From the NCBI GenBank assembly GCA_963971425.1, contig OZ020521.1, forward strand, positions 4,481,519 through 4,545,518: DNA of 64,000 bases, in the 5' to 3' direction. A program made the position numbers and the translations under genes. The notes under the pieces were generated by a model. The model was not told the DNA's origin. It saw only the letters and a list, made by a program, of their open reading frames with translations, and searched no databases. Source of the DNA: Bryoerythrophyllum caledonicum (lineage: Eukaryota; Streptophyta; Bryopsida; Pottiales; Pottiaceae). Positions 1-11,219 of this stretch are shown here, one piece after another. Every line of letters starts with the position of its first letter. Positions within the stretch are counted from its first letter, which is position 1.

Positions 1-869
1 AACTTTTGGACAGTAGTTTAGAATTGTTTGAAAATTATAAAGTGCGCGAACCATAGTCATAGCTCTTCAAAAAGTTATTACAATTGAGATTTGGAGTTTT
101 GAAAAAGAAGTTATGAGCGATTGAATATCTGAAGAGGCAAAACTTTGAACTCGTATAACTTTCGGACAGTAGTTTAGATTGACTTGAAATTTGGAGGACT
201 GTTAGTTGTCTGAGTTAGCTTTCTAGAGAGCTATTACATCTAGTATTTGAAGTTTTGAGTCATCGGTGGCACTTGTTTGAAGGTTACAGCCTTGGTGAAA
301 CTTTTCCATTGTGTTTTTGAACACTTCTTTTGAGTTTCTTAGTGTTTTTGAACACTTGAAGACTTTGGAGTTGAAGGATGGAAGAATTGAAGACTTGAGG
401 CTTGAAGAGAAGAGAAGATGGGGACAAGTGTGTTGTGGCTTGTGGTCCGATTTCTTTTTTTGTGATTTCAAGCCAATTTTGGAGGCTAGTTGTATTTCAA
501 TTCTGTTCTTGTAAACTTTGTTGCGGCGAAGTGGGGTTAATTGCCCACACGGTCGTGTTTATGTCGTTTCCACCGGTGAGGCACGTTTGCTGGTCACCGT
601 GGGTTTGAATTTTAGGAGCCAATCTTTCCCACGGTTTCAGCTTGTGGTCTGGCCGTCCCGTTTTACCCGTCCGAGGCCGTGGTTTCTTATCACCCACCTT
701 TACCCTTAACCCTTTAGAGCCACCACATGATAGGCCAACGGGGAGGAGTTTGAAGACTGAAGACTGAAGACCGAAGACCACAAGATTTGACAGAACTCCG
801 TAGCAGACTCTACGAAGTCGCAGCCAGATACCTCGCGTATTCTCAAAGCGCACTCCTCTCTACACGACA
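1..869 (+). mobile_element. Truncated LTR related to the inner element's LTR
   Basis: This stretch aligns over most of its length with the 3' part of the inner element's LTR (about 11,220-12,324). Shared blocks include the region around 500-720 that matches 11,900-12,120, and the terminal CGACA, which here ends at 869. It is clearly diverged, with many substitutions and small indels, so it is an older relative and not a copy of the young element. It runs off the left edge of the window, so I cannot tell whether it is a solo LTR or the 3' LTR of a longer element. Positions 1-310 hold the same degenerate repeats of about 180 bp that occur inside the inner LTR. Confidence 0.8.
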
Positions 870-1157
870 ACGTGAGGATGGGACATACATCTATTATCTT
901 CTTGGTCCCGCCACGTTTGTAGTTTTCACGGCATTGGGCTCTTACGCCCGTTGGTCACGTTGGATTTGGACCAACATGACATCATCGGCGACGCTCACCT
1001 CTACACTTGCTGAAGTGCAACGGCTCGTACGATGTGAGGTTGATGACATCTTGGACGACCATCGTATTTCCACGGAGGTTACCAAGGATGATGAGCCACC
1101 ATTGGCCATAGTAAGCCGCGTTAATTTCACTCGGGGGGCATTTTCAACATTGATGTG
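870..1157 (+). mobile_element. Left fragment of an old, split retroelement coding region
   Basis: An open frame runs through this stretch (visible from about 787). It continues in frame from 1,157 into 32,418 once the giant element and one copy of its ATGTG target duplication are removed, and reaches a stop shortly after. The rejoining shows that this piece and 32,418 onward were one sequence before the giant element landed. I do not recognise the protein fragment. By position it would belong to the decayed Ty3/gypsy element whose reverse transcriptase lies at 33,300-33,850. Confidence 0.6.
1153..1157. repeat. Target site duplication (left) of giant gypsy element
   Basis: The five bases ATGTG directly precede the 5' LTR and recur directly after the 3' LTR at 32,413-32,417. 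A 5-bp duplication is normal for Ty3/gypsy integrases. Confidence 0.9.
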
Positions 1158-3142
1158 TGTAGAGCCCAAATGACAAAATTAGTTTTTTTCCGAAAATTAA
1201 GTGTAAAAAGGGTTGTAGATATATGGAGAATTAAAAAAATTAATGATTAAGTTTACACTAAGTAGTTAATTAAGTGGAAAGTACCTATTCATATCCAAGA
1301 ATAAGGAAATAATGGGAAAAGGGTTGAATTCGCATCCTTTGGGTAGGGTGTACCTTTTCATGAATAGATATAAAGAGATGTGAAGATTTAGTGGAATTAA
1401 TCTTATTGGTTAATACTAGGGAAAACCTCTTTCCAAGAGTTGTACCTCTTGGATGTTGAGTAGAATGACTAGCTTGAATTTTTAGCATTCTTAGCCATTA
1501 CCATAAAAATTCCTTGGAGGAAGATTGGAGTGAGCCCTAGCTTTAGGTGAAAGAGCTAGTTGATGACTCTTAATGTTGTAAGAGTATTTAATTTTATATA
1601 TGAATATATAATGATTATTGAATTTGCATATGTAGAGTCTTGTAACTTGAGTCATATGTATAATTGCAATAATATATGAACTTCATTGCATAAATTTGAC
1701 ATTGTGTGTTGTAAATGCAATTGCATGCATTAGGTATTAATTGTGGATAAAATTCCTATGCATGAATGCATTGTATATTTATTCTTCATGGAATAAGTTA
1801 GGGAAATACCCTAACTACTAAGGTCGTGTGTGTGACCTTGTGTGTGTGTTGGAGCAATAATTATAATTGTGAAGATTAATGGAGATAATGTGGAATTAAG
1901 TGACTTAGTGCATGAGATGTGTGATGCATAAGTACTTAATAAGATCTCAAGTGTGAGTGAGCATAACTTGAGTATCATAAGAATAAGAGTGGAGATCTTA
2001 TTCATGTTAATGCAATTTATGCAATAAACATCAAGAGTGGCATACCTTGATGCATGGCAAGAGTGTCATATTATGCATACAAAAAATTAGCATTAAGTCT
2101 AACCTTAATAGAAGGGATTCTCTAAGGTAGGCTAAGTTGTGAGTATTTAAGAATCTATCATAAGAGAGAAAATAAAGAACAAATCCCAAAGAAAAACTTA
2201 AGAAGAAAACATAAAAACTTAAGAATCTTAAGTCCAAGTTTGGATACATAAACTTATGAAGAGTGAGACCTTAAGTACCATGAGACCCTTAAGTTTAAGG
2301 GCTTGGACTTAAAGGTTCGTATGAGTGAGAATACGGGACAACATTTGCAGTTAGTGAGATGCATTCCCGGTTCTGGAAGTCTTAAAGACAGAAACTTAAG
2401 AACACTGTAGGACCGAATTGGTCTAGACAGTGCAGGTTCTTAAGAATCAGTCCTAAGTGAGAAAGTGAGTGCTTAAGAACTCAAGGACAGAAACTGTGTT
2501 CTTAAGAACATGGACCCGACCGAGAGAGAAGTCTTAAGTAAAATTCAGACATCTTAAAGACTAAGTGGTACGAGTAAGTGTGGAACACCGTGGTCTTTAA
2601 GGGATAATTGTGGGTAAGTGAACTTAAGTGGAGACTTAAGAGGTGAACTCCTTAAGACTTAAGTTAACTTGTGTATGGGATTTTTGAGACTAACCATTGT
2701 CTTAAGAACGTGATCACGTGGACCGAGTGGACGGACGTGAAAAGTGGAGCGTTTTTGCATGAGGTAAGAATGTGAATTCTTAAAGATTGTAATTAAAGAA
2801 CCAATGCAATGAGACTTAATGGAAACTTCCATTAGCCCAGTGTGGCAAGTGTTTAAGGATTAGTGGCATAAGCACAATCTTAAAAGGACTAATGTTCCGT
2901 TTTAAGGCACGAGAGATCCTTGGGGTTTAGACTTTGTTTGTGGATCCCTTAAGAGTGATGCTAACAACCCTAATTTCCTAAAAATAGATAGATAACCTTA
3001 AGACTTAACCAAAAAGATAGCTTTAACGACACAATTAATCTCCAATTACTTAAAACTAGGCGTATGATCATCCCCGTAACGAATCCTATGAGGTGTGGGT
3101 ACACTTGGGTGTTTTATTAGAGTGGTGAAAAACCACTCTACA
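1158..3142 (+). repeat. 5' LTR of giant gypsy element
   Basis: Near-identical to 30,428-32,412. It begins TGTAGAGCC and ends CCACTCTACA, with TGTAG/CTACA as short inverted termini. It is AT-rich. Its second half (about 2,195-3,005) is packed with the hexamer CTTAAG; I count 17. It has no convincing ORF. Confidence 0.95.
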
Positions 3143-3148
3143 TTTTTT

Positions 3149-3166
3149 TGGCGACCATGCTGGGGA
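3149..3166 (+). promoter_or_regulatory. Primer-binding site candidate of giant element
   Basis: A TGGCGACC... sequence lies seven bases after the 5' LTR, where a tRNA primer site is expected, and it starts with the TGG that pairs with a tRNA CCA end. It partly resembles the TGGCG-type sites of plant gypsy elements. I cannot assign the tRNA. Confidence 0.5.
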
Positions 3167-3378
3167 TGGTACCGTCGAGTTTTTTTTAAGAGATTTAAAT
3201 TAGGAAAGCTGTCAAACTTAAGTCAATTACTTAAGTAAAATATCATAGCATTTAGTTTTTTGTGAAGTTATAAACTTTGGAATTACTGAAAGAAAAAAAA
3301 ATTTATAAATTTATAAATTTTTAAAAAAAAAAAAAAAAAAAAAACTTTTAGTAAAGAGTGAAGACATGTTGTTACAAC

Positions 3379-3876
3379 ATGTCTACTTTTCCATGGGAGG
3401 TTTCTGAAGAAGCATTGAGTGACTTCTTTAGTGGTCCATATTTGTTTAGCGCCCTTTATCGTGTTTCTAGAGGTGCGTATTACGGACAAGGATTTCAATT
3501 TTATGGGGCTCACCTAAAAATTGATCAATCATTTAATGAAAAATTTGAACAACTACCCTTAGAAATTAAACATTTCATTTTAAACAAAGTATGGAATAAG
3601 GGTGAGGGTTTTAATGAAGTAATTGTCAAGAAAAAGACTTTATATTTAAAATATCAACTACACTACCTTTTTGCTCAATATGGTAGATTGAAACTTCAAA
3701 CACAACCATTAATTTCTAGAGGCTTAGGGGCTTGGAACGGATACAAGTTTAATCAAGAAACTTATATCTTTGTTTATAGTAAACAAAACTTAGAGAGAAA
3801 AGTATTCTTTCCCGACTTCTTATCTAAAGATCCAGAAGTTCCTGTGAGTGTAGCCTTTGATTTATTATGTATTTAA
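3379..3876 (+). CDS. Accessory ORF A upstream of gag, unknown function
   Basis: This 165-residue ORF starts at the first ATG after the LTR leader and a run of A residues (3,322-3,342). It is rich in aromatic residues (FYGAH, YLKYQLHYLF, YIFVYSK) and has no zinc finger, protease or polymerase motif. I see no signal peptide or clear membrane span. It lies between the primer-binding site and gag, where most gypsy elements have only leader. It does not obviously resemble ORFs B-D. It is open throughout, although the downstream gag-pol has stops. I do not recognise the family and give no function. Confidence 0.6.
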   Translation: MSTFPWEVSEEALSDFFSGPYLFSALYRVSRGAYYGQGFQFYGAHLKIDQSFNEKFEQLPLEIKHFILNKVWNKGEGFNEVIVKKKTLYLKYQLHYLFAQYGRLKLQTQPLISRGLGAWNGYKFNQETYIFVYSKQNLERKVFFPDFLSKDPEVPVSVAFDLLCI

Positions 3877-3880
3877 AAAA

Positions 3881-4189
3881 ATGAGTTCCTCAAATGAAAC
3901 TTTTAAGGAACAACGAACAAGGTTGAAAAGATTATTAATAATTTATTCTAAAATTCAATACAATGAGGGGAAATTATTTAGAGTTTTGGGGACAGAAATA
4001 GAACGCATTAAAGAAAACAACCAACATTCCATTAATAGAAAAAAAATCATCAATACTTTTTTACAAAAATTCAATTACCCAAGAGAATTAATAATAGAAC
4101 CATTGTCACGAGAATTTAAGATAGAACCATTTACCCTGACTGATTGGCGTCACTATTGTTACCTCAATGGAGCAAATGAGAAAAATTGA
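3881..4189 (+). CDS. Accessory ORF B, small paralogous protein
   Basis: This 102-residue basic ORF begins with an ATG five bases after ORF A's stop. Its body (LKRLLIIYSKIQYNEGK, then TEIERI, then a YPRE block) lines up with ORFs C and D, which suggests duplication from one ancestral ORF, although B is the most diverged. Its last 23 bases overlap the start of ORF C in another frame. The tight packing suggests translation from one transcript. The function is unknown. It looks mostly helical, with no cysteine pairs and no membrane segment. Confidence 0.55.
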   Translation: MSSSNETFKEQRTRLKRLLIIYSKIQYNEGKLFRVLGTEIERIKENNQHSINRKKIINTFLQKFNYPRELIIEPLSREFKIEPFTLTDWRHYCYLNGANEKN

Positions 4190-4448
4190 ACGCCTAAATT
4201 CTAAAAGTGAAAGAAATAAGTCCCTTAAATTCTTATATGCAAGAATAGCTTATTATGAAACTTTCATTAGTCAGGATAGGAAATATTTGGATATAGTAGA
4301 AACTGAAATAGAGAGATTGATTGAACAAGCAAAAGAATGGTTGAGTGAACTTGAGATAGGAGAATTGTTGGCATATTTGGGTTACCCCATAAATAAAGAG
4401 AACGAATTAAACCTATCTATGGAGGCTCTCTACCTTTGTTCAAGTTAA
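4167..4448 (+). CDS. Accessory ORF C, small paralogous protein
   Basis: This 93-residue ORF starts inside the end of ORF B. Its centre (KYLDIVETEIERLIEQAKEW) and end (GYPINKE..., ALYLCSS) match ORF D position by position (KYLKIAESEIDLLIGIASEW, YPRN, VIYLCLN), so the two are paralogs. The helix has regularly spaced hydrophobic residues, which suggests a small helical bundle or a partner-binding protein. I do not recognise the family. An intact frame in an otherwise stop-ridden element suggests it is either under some constraint or simply short. Confidence 0.6.
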   Translation: MEQMRKIERLNSKSERNKSLKFLYARIAYYETFISQDRKYLDIVETEIERLIEQAKEWLSELEIGELLAYLGYPINKENELNLSMEALYLCSS

Positions 4449-4496
4449 AATTCTTTATAATTCCTGGAAATACCATACAAGTACCCCAATGACAAA

Positions 4497-4781
4497 ATGA
4501 ACCGAGAGAGTGATCCTTTATGTACCCCAGTTAATGGTGGGAAAATAATTAGAAGATTAATCACTACAATTTGTGCGTATCACCGTATAGGACCTTATGA
4601 TGGGAAATATTTGAAAATAGCCGAAAGTGAGATAGACCTTTTAATAGGTATAGCTAGTGAATGGTTGGGAGAAAATGAAATGGGAGCCTTATTAACTATG
4701 TATAAGTATCCACGAAACATTGCATGGGAAGTTGAGGGAATGAAGCTTACAGAGGAAGTAATTTATCTTTGTTTAAATTAA
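4497..4781 (+). CDS. Accessory ORF D, small paralogous protein
   Basis: This 94-residue ORF lies 48 bases after ORF C and 58 bases before gag. It shares the KYL-I-E-EI--LI--A-EWL core, the YP turn and the IYLCxx C-terminus with ORF C, and more weakly with ORF B. Together B, C and D form a tandem family of three upstream of gag. No catalytic motif is visible. Such a cluster is not a standard gypsy feature that I know. Confidence 0.6.
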   Translation: MNRESDPLCTPVNGGKIIRRLITTICAYHRIGPYDGKYLKIAESEIDLLIGIASEWLGENEMGALLTMYKYPRNIAWEVEGMKLTEEVIYLCLN

Positions 4782-4839
4782 AAATTTAAAAATTAAGTTC
4801 AGAATAAGGATAAAAATAAAAAACCTATGGGGATTACTA

Positions 4840-7800
4840 ATGTCAGGAAAAGACAAAGAGAAAAGAGAAAAACAAAAAGTCGAGAGAGCTCAACGTTATA
4901 AGAAAAGGGTAGAGAGGAAACAACCAACTATCGTGTTAGGAGTACATAATCCTACCTTTAACACTGTTACAACTCCTTCTCCCTTCAAACTAGATGAGGA
5001 AATAGAAATAGCCTTAGAAAAGGCATTGAGACAAACAAAAAGGGAGACAACATATAAAACACTACCCGATCCTCCAAATTCTCCTCAGTCAGACACAAAG
5101 AAACCACAATTTACCCCAGAAGAGTTAGTATTCGCAGCATTAAAAAATCCTAGGAAGAAATATATAGGAAAAAGAAAAGATAAGAAATATACCAGTCACT
5201 CTTGTTGTTCTAGTAGCCCGGAAGAAGTAAATTGGGAGACCCAAAGTGAGAAGGTTTGGTCTAAATCCTTAGAAAATGAAGGATCCTCAGAAGAGGAAGA
5301 AGTGGATGAAAAACTTAACATTCATGATCAACAACTTGATGAGTTAGAGCGATTGTTTAGAACCCCCATACCCCATTCTTTAATAAATCGTACGTACGAA
5401 GTAGGTAACTCCTCAGACCAAACAAACTTTGAAACTCCCTATCCAAGTCCTTTTGCCCAAGAATTTGAGTCAAAATTGGAAATACCAATATTTACTCATA
5501 GTGAAGCAAAAGAATCTATTGTCCATTTTCTGAATGATAGACCATTGGAAAATGAAGAAGAAAAGCATAAGTTTCGTAAGGAGTTATTAGAAGTTTTTAG
5601 TCAAATTCTTAGACCTACCACTTTAAACTTTGACATACAAGAAGAGATTGACCAATCTAGTGTAGAAGGAGCGGAATTTAAGTATAATCCTATTACAGAG
5701 GAAAAGTTAGATGTAGGCGAGCAAAGTGAGCCTAAAGAAGGTGAAAGTTTATTTAATAGTGAAAGTAAAGAAGTAGAGCACTCAGAACCACCAGTGCGAG
5801 AAGAGAGTCCAGCTGGACTCCCCTCACATACTTCTGGGAGGACTTCTCCTTTTGACTCTTCTTCTGCTAGTTCTACCTCTAGCAGGTCCTCATTATCCTC
5901 ACCACCTTCAACCCCTCCTACTCCTGACGACCCTTTTGTTAATCCCCTTGCTATGGCACATCATAGGATGCTTAATATAGCTCCATTTCCCATATTCTAT
6001 GGTGATTTGTGAGAAGATCCAGATTCCTACTTGGAAAGATTTCAAGTAATAGCAATAGCTAATAATTTAGCAATTGATAAGTACATCACTAGTTTTCCTG
6101 GTAATTTACTAGGGGAAGCTCAGAGGTGGTATGCGGCATTAGATCCTCAACCAATAAACTGGGATGCTTTAAAAGAAGCATTTTTGACCAGGTTCAGACC
6201 CCAATCTTATCATAATACTTTGCAAGATCAGTTACAAAGTTTTCAAATGTATCCCACAGAAACTATAGCCGGATATTATACTCGGCTTAGAAACTTATTG
6301 AATAGATGGCGAGATCATAATATGCCAGAAGCATGGATCACTAATACCTTTACCAGAGGTTTATTAGATCCTATGTGTATATACCAGGTTAAACTTTCCA
6401 ACCCGGCAAATTTAAATGCAGCATATGAAGCTGCTAGAAATTGGGAAGCTGCTATGCAGCGATCTAATATGTTGTTACAGACAAAAAGGATTCCATATCA
6501 GGATCCATATCTTTTGCCTGTAACTACTCAATATGGGATGGATAATAGTGGAAGAGATTATTATCCTAGGTCAATATCTAGTCAACCTCAATTAACTATA
6601 CAAGGACCACCTCATCCTAGAGAGCAACAACTTGCGTTGATGCCTCCAAGTCATGAGGAAAATGAGCTCCAAGCCTTACAAAAACAATTTAGAGAATTGT
6701 CAGTCCAAATTAATGAAGGTAGAAATAAGCGACCAAAGGCTACTAATCAACGAACTAATATTTGGTGTAGTAATTATAAGGGACATGGACACTTGGCCAC
6801 CGAGTGTAAATATCCAATAGGAGGAACACCTAAGCTTAAATGTGCTTATTGCGGTGCTAAGGGCCATGATATAACTACTTGTAGAAATATCAAGGAAGTA
6901 AAGGCCCTAGTACAAAAGCAACCTTCTCAAAATAATAACCAAAAACAACCTTATAGAATTACATCCAAACAATCTTTTACCAGACCAGGAAACAATAATA
7001 ACCATCCGAGAGGAAATAATGGTTATAGTCAACACCAAGTTTAGAGAGGACCTAATCAAGATAGAAACAAAGAAGTAGTATGTTATAGATGTGGAGAGCC
7101 AGGTCATTATTCTAGGGAATGCACAAATGCACGCCAACAAGTTGGTTTTAATCCCTTATGTGGAAGATGTGGGCAAACGGGGCATGTTTCTACCTTTTGC
7201 ACAGCCATAATTACTGAGTTTCCTAATGTTAGGAAACAAGTTCAAATTCAAGAAGTAGAGTCTTCTAATACTAGAAATGTAAACTATATGGCAATTGATA
7301 CACCTCAAGATGTTTTTATCACGAGATCACAAGCCAAGAAGGCCCTTGAAAAAGAACCCGTTAGTAGTTCAGAGAGTGATTATAGCAAAGTAAAACTTAA
7401 TCCTGTGCTTGCTAGAAATATGCCAACTATACTAAAAAGACCAGAAATTCTTAAACCATCACCACAATTAATAGAAATAACAAATAGTGATACTCAGGAA
7501 AATCCTACTCAAGTACCTATAACACCTTCTTCGCCAGAAAAAATTGTACCTATAATTCCAAATGTGGAAAAACCAAGTACTTCCATGAAACCGTTGGAAC
7601 AACCTACTTTTTATAAGCCTTCAAAAAAGATAATGAAAGAATCATCTATGTCTTTAAAAAAGAGAAAACATAATAGGATTATGAGATTAGCAGTGGGTAT
7701 GCATCCGTATGATATTCTCACAGATATAGATAGATTACAACCTCAAATTTCTTTGAGACAATTACTTGCATTGTCACCTTATTGTAAGAATGAGGTAACC

Positions 7801-9666
7801 TCTTCTCTAATTAGAAAGAGAGCAAAAATACAAGAGGAGCACAATGTTAAAAAAACTAAACAAAAAATAAATAAGGAAACAAGTAAATCTCAACCCGAAA
7901 TTGTGAACGTTCATGATATCTCTCTAGATCCAGGTGCACCTACAGTCGATGTAATTATAGATGGAACTTTAATTGATGGAGTCCAAATTGATAGTGGGAG
8001 TAGTGTCAACCTTATGAGTGTTGATACTATGGAAGAGTTAGGCATAACTACCATAGCACCTACTCTTATTATTTTAAGAATGGCCGATCAAAGTAGAGTC
8101 AAACCTTTGGGAAAATTGATACAATTAAATACAATAATTGGTGGAATTGATTATAAAATTGACTATATTGTCTTTAAGGTGAGTGAGTCTATTTCCACAT
8201 ATCCTATTCTCCTTGGCAGACCTTGGTTGTCATTAGCTAAAGCCAAGGACGATTGGGGCAAGGGAACTTTGACAATTGGGAAGGGCAAAAGTAAAATTAT
8301 TCTTCCCATGTTTCCTGCAAACTATCATGGTGAGACTCAAGATGATGCTTCAGATTGGACTACTGATCCAAACTCAGAATCTGAGCCTGAAGATACTAAT
8401 GTTATCCAGGACATGCCTACGTTTAAAGGTTTAAGTCCTGGGGAGTATTTTGTCCCTCCTAGTCAAGTTGATGACTTGGATGCAGCTATTGAAGCATGGC
8501 AAAATGCTCCTATTTTTAATATTACTACTGAGGGAGCGTCAGATAAGGAAATCTTTTATGTGTCAGACTCGGATGAGTTGCTAGGTGATAAGAAAACACC
8601 TAATGTTCGACCTTTAGTAAAAAATACTATCGAAATAAATTTAGGCACTACGGAAGATCCTAAGCCTATTAAAATATATGATGAATTAAGTTCTAAAGAA
8701 TATGAAGAATGGTTGGAATTCTTTAAGAAGGAGAAAGATGCCTTTGCTTGGACTTATAAAGATTTGAAAGGCATACCTCCTGATGTTTGTCAACATCGAA
8801 TTATCCTAGAAGCGGATGCTAAACCTATTAGGCAAAGGCAATATAGGATGAACCCAAAGTATTCTCTAATGGTTAAAGAGGAAATTGATAAATTACTGGA
8901 GTGTAATTTCATTTATCCCGTGCCATTTAGTGAGTGGGTGTCACCTATTGTCATAGTACCTAAAAAGAATGGTAAGATCCGTATTTGTCAGGATTTTCGA
9001 CAGTTGAATAAAGCCACTAAGAAAGATTTCTTTCCTTTACCATTTTTTGATGCAGTCCTAGATGGTGTAGCGGGTCATGAGTGTTATTCCTTCCTTGATG
9101 GATTCTCGGGTTATAATCAAGTGCAGATTGCCCCAGAAGATAAACCATTGACCACTTTCACTACGGACTGGGGGACTTTTGCATATAATGTCATGCCATT
9201 TGGATTGTGCAATGCTCCGGCAACATTCCAAAGAGTTATGACTCAAGCCTTCACAAAATATCTTAGAAAATTTATGGAGATATTTTTAGATGATTTTTGT
9301 GTGTTTGGTTCTAAGAAAGATCATGCACAAAATTTAAAGAAATGTTTTGATCAATGTAGAAAGTATGGCATCTCCATAAATGCTGCTAAGTCTGAGTTTG
9401 CCACTGTAGGTGGTAAATTATTAGGTCATGTTGTTTGAAAAGAAGGAATATCGGTTGACCCAGACAAAGTAGACATTATTATTAAAATGGAAATTCCCAA
9501 ACATCTCACGGGACTAAAAGGCTTTCTAGGTGCAACAGGTTATTATAGAAGATTTATTTATAAGTTTGCTTTTATAGCAGCACCTTTGAATGTCTTAACA
9601 AAACAAACTTTACTACCGGGGGTATGGACGGATGATTGCACTAAAGCTTTTAACAAATTAAAACGT
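4840..9666 (+). pseudogene. gag-pol: gag-protease-RT part of giant element, with in-frame stops
   Basis: One reading frame runs from the ATG at 4,840 to the inner-element insertion at 9,666. It is broken by stops at 6,010 (TGA), 7,042 (TAG) and 9,436 (TGA). The first 390 codons are a Lys/Glu/Ser-rich extension. The gag core follows (about 6,031-6,450, with the typical GEAQRWY and ...TFTRGLLDP stretches), then four CCHC zinc knuckles at 6,766-6,807, 6,841-6,882, 7,081-7,122 and 7,159-7,200. The first knuckle has Tyr for its second Cys (codon 6,775). The aspartic protease active site (IDSGSSVNLMS) lies near 7,987. RT motifs follow, including KKNGKIRICQDFR (about 8,965), MPFGLCNAPATFQR (about 9,193) and the catalytic FLDD (about 9,283). 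The frame continues after the inner element at 21,307. All stops are single transitions from sense codons. Confidence 0.9.
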
Positions 9667-10185
9667 TGTCGCGTTGTAAATTAATATATTGTGTGAAAAT
9701 ATTAAAGATGTTGCCTTAGACATCGGATAGAATATGAGGAGAAGGATACAAAAGGTTGGGGTCGTGGAGAAATCCACGGTTTGGTTCAATGGGGGGTAAC
9801 CGGAGCTTGTTAGCATAACTTGGAAGCCTGCATCTTGTCACTGTAGCTCAGGGAAGCGTAGGTGGCCGGTTGGCTGCTTATTTCCTGCTTTCACTAGCAA
9901 GTACCAAGTTGCAACTATCCAGGCCGTTCAACGAGTTTGATAAAGCTCGAACCCGGAACCGGCAGGCAACAATCGACGGACCTTGACAGCCAACCAAGTC
10001 CGCAACTTGGCGACCATTAGTGGACTCAAGGTGGCTTTATACAACTGTTGAGGGACTGTATAATGTCGCGACCTTGTCCTTTAGCCAGATCTTTTGATGC
10101 GGACTACTTTTAGTTAAAATAGAATTATTTATGGCTATTTGAGTAATTCAGTGAAGGCAAGCTTCTTAAAGAAGTTACTGAGAGA

Positions 10186-10193
10186 TATAAAAA
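10186..10193 (+). promoter_or_regulatory. TATA box in inner LTR
   Basis: TATAAAAA lies 520 bp into the LTR and about 70 bp before the LTR ORF's ATG. Transcription would be expected to start near 10,215-10,225. The copy in the 3' LTR is at 19,168-19,175 and could drive read-through into the downstream half of the giant element. Confidence 0.55.
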
Positions 10194-10262
10194 GGAAGAT
10201 AGTTTCTTTGCCTCACATGATTTGCTTCAAGCCAATAGCTTGGATAGCTTAGAGTTGATAGT

Positions 10263-10685
10263 ATGGATTCTCAAGACCCAGATGAGTGGGAGTTGTCGTT
10301 ATCGCAATTACCGGAGGATCCGTTTCAATCTTCTCAGCCATCAACTTCCAGACGGCGAGTGCGAGATGAAGCGGGGCCTTCCGAGCGTCGTGTTCAACCA
10401 CGTCCAGATCCAAGTCTACGGCAACTTGCATTTGTGAATCTACAACCGGACGCGAAAGTTCTAGTGATTGTATTGGAGGTTGAAGCTTCATTGACGGGTG
10501 GCCGTCAGATGGTGTTTGAAGGATGTTTTGAAAATACCAATGAAGGCCAAATGGTGAGTCGCTTTTCTAATGAGATGGGCCACCGTCTTTGGCTTCGAGG
10601 GCCGCTGACCTTTTTAAGCGATGAACGGAGAGCAAGTTATGTTTCAGCGGTACTCCGTCAAATTCTAGAGTTTTTATATGGTTAG
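10263..10685 (+). CDS. LTR-encoded ORF (5' LTR copy), unknown protein
   Basis: This 140-residue ORF lies wholly inside the LTR, about 70 bp after a TATA box, so it would be the first ORF on the element's RNA. The N-terminal half (residues 1-50) is acidic, then Ser/Arg/Pro-rich and probably disordered. Residues 51-140 look folded (LAFVNLQPDAKVLVIVLEV, then VFEGCFEN, MGHRLWLRGPL, a C-terminal helix ending LEFLYG). I do not recognise the family. A 71-residue frame overlapping on the same strand and an 80-residue frame on the other strand are probably shadows. The identical copy in the 3' LTR means each insertion carries two. Confidence 0.6.
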   Translation: MDSQDPDEWELSLSQLPEDPFQSSQPSTSRRRVRDEAGPSERRVQPRPDPSLRQLAFVNLQPDAKVLVIVLEVEASLTGGRQMVFEGCFENTNEGQMVSRFSNEMGHRLWLRGPLTFLSDERRASYVSAVLRQILEFLYG

Positions 10686-11219
10686 ATGAAGGTAGAATCC
10701 ATTTAGTTGTTAATATAGGAGTTTGTTATATGTTTATGTTTACATTAGATCAAGATCCAAGAAAGAAAAAGAAAAGAAACTAAGAAAAAGTTTGACCGTC
10801 TTAGAATTCTTTTGGAACCACACCTTTTGAAGCCCAATGGTTGGGGTTTCTTTCCTATCTTATCTTGATAGACTTTAGAGTGCTTTTGGAGGTTAACCAA
10901 TAGGCTTTAGATGCCCATGTGGCTTAGGCATGGGCTGATGTGGAAGGATAAGGGGCGACTCTCCTTTCCTCTTGGTGTGTGTTTTTGGTGTGTAGAGAGG
11001 GCTGTGAGAAAATTCCCGAGAGGAAGATCGGGCGGTGTGTACTCGTTTTTTATGAGAATGTTATGAAAATTTGTGAAGTTGTTCCTTGTAAAGTTGCGCT
11101 TCTTTGAGCGGTGTTTTTGTTCAATTTGGAGTTCATACGCAAAAGTTACGAGAGATTGAGTGAGGAGTAGTTGGCCGCTACCCAATTAGAGGAGCAGCAA
11201 CTTCGGGCCTTCACCATGG

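Noticed and set aside
9838-9960. tRNA-like A-box (GTAGCTCAGG) and B-box-like (CTCGAACCCGG) words in the inner LTR
   Set aside because: They are about 110 bp apart with no cloverleaf or acceptor stem, so no tRNA gene is supported. A SINE-like origin cannot be shown.
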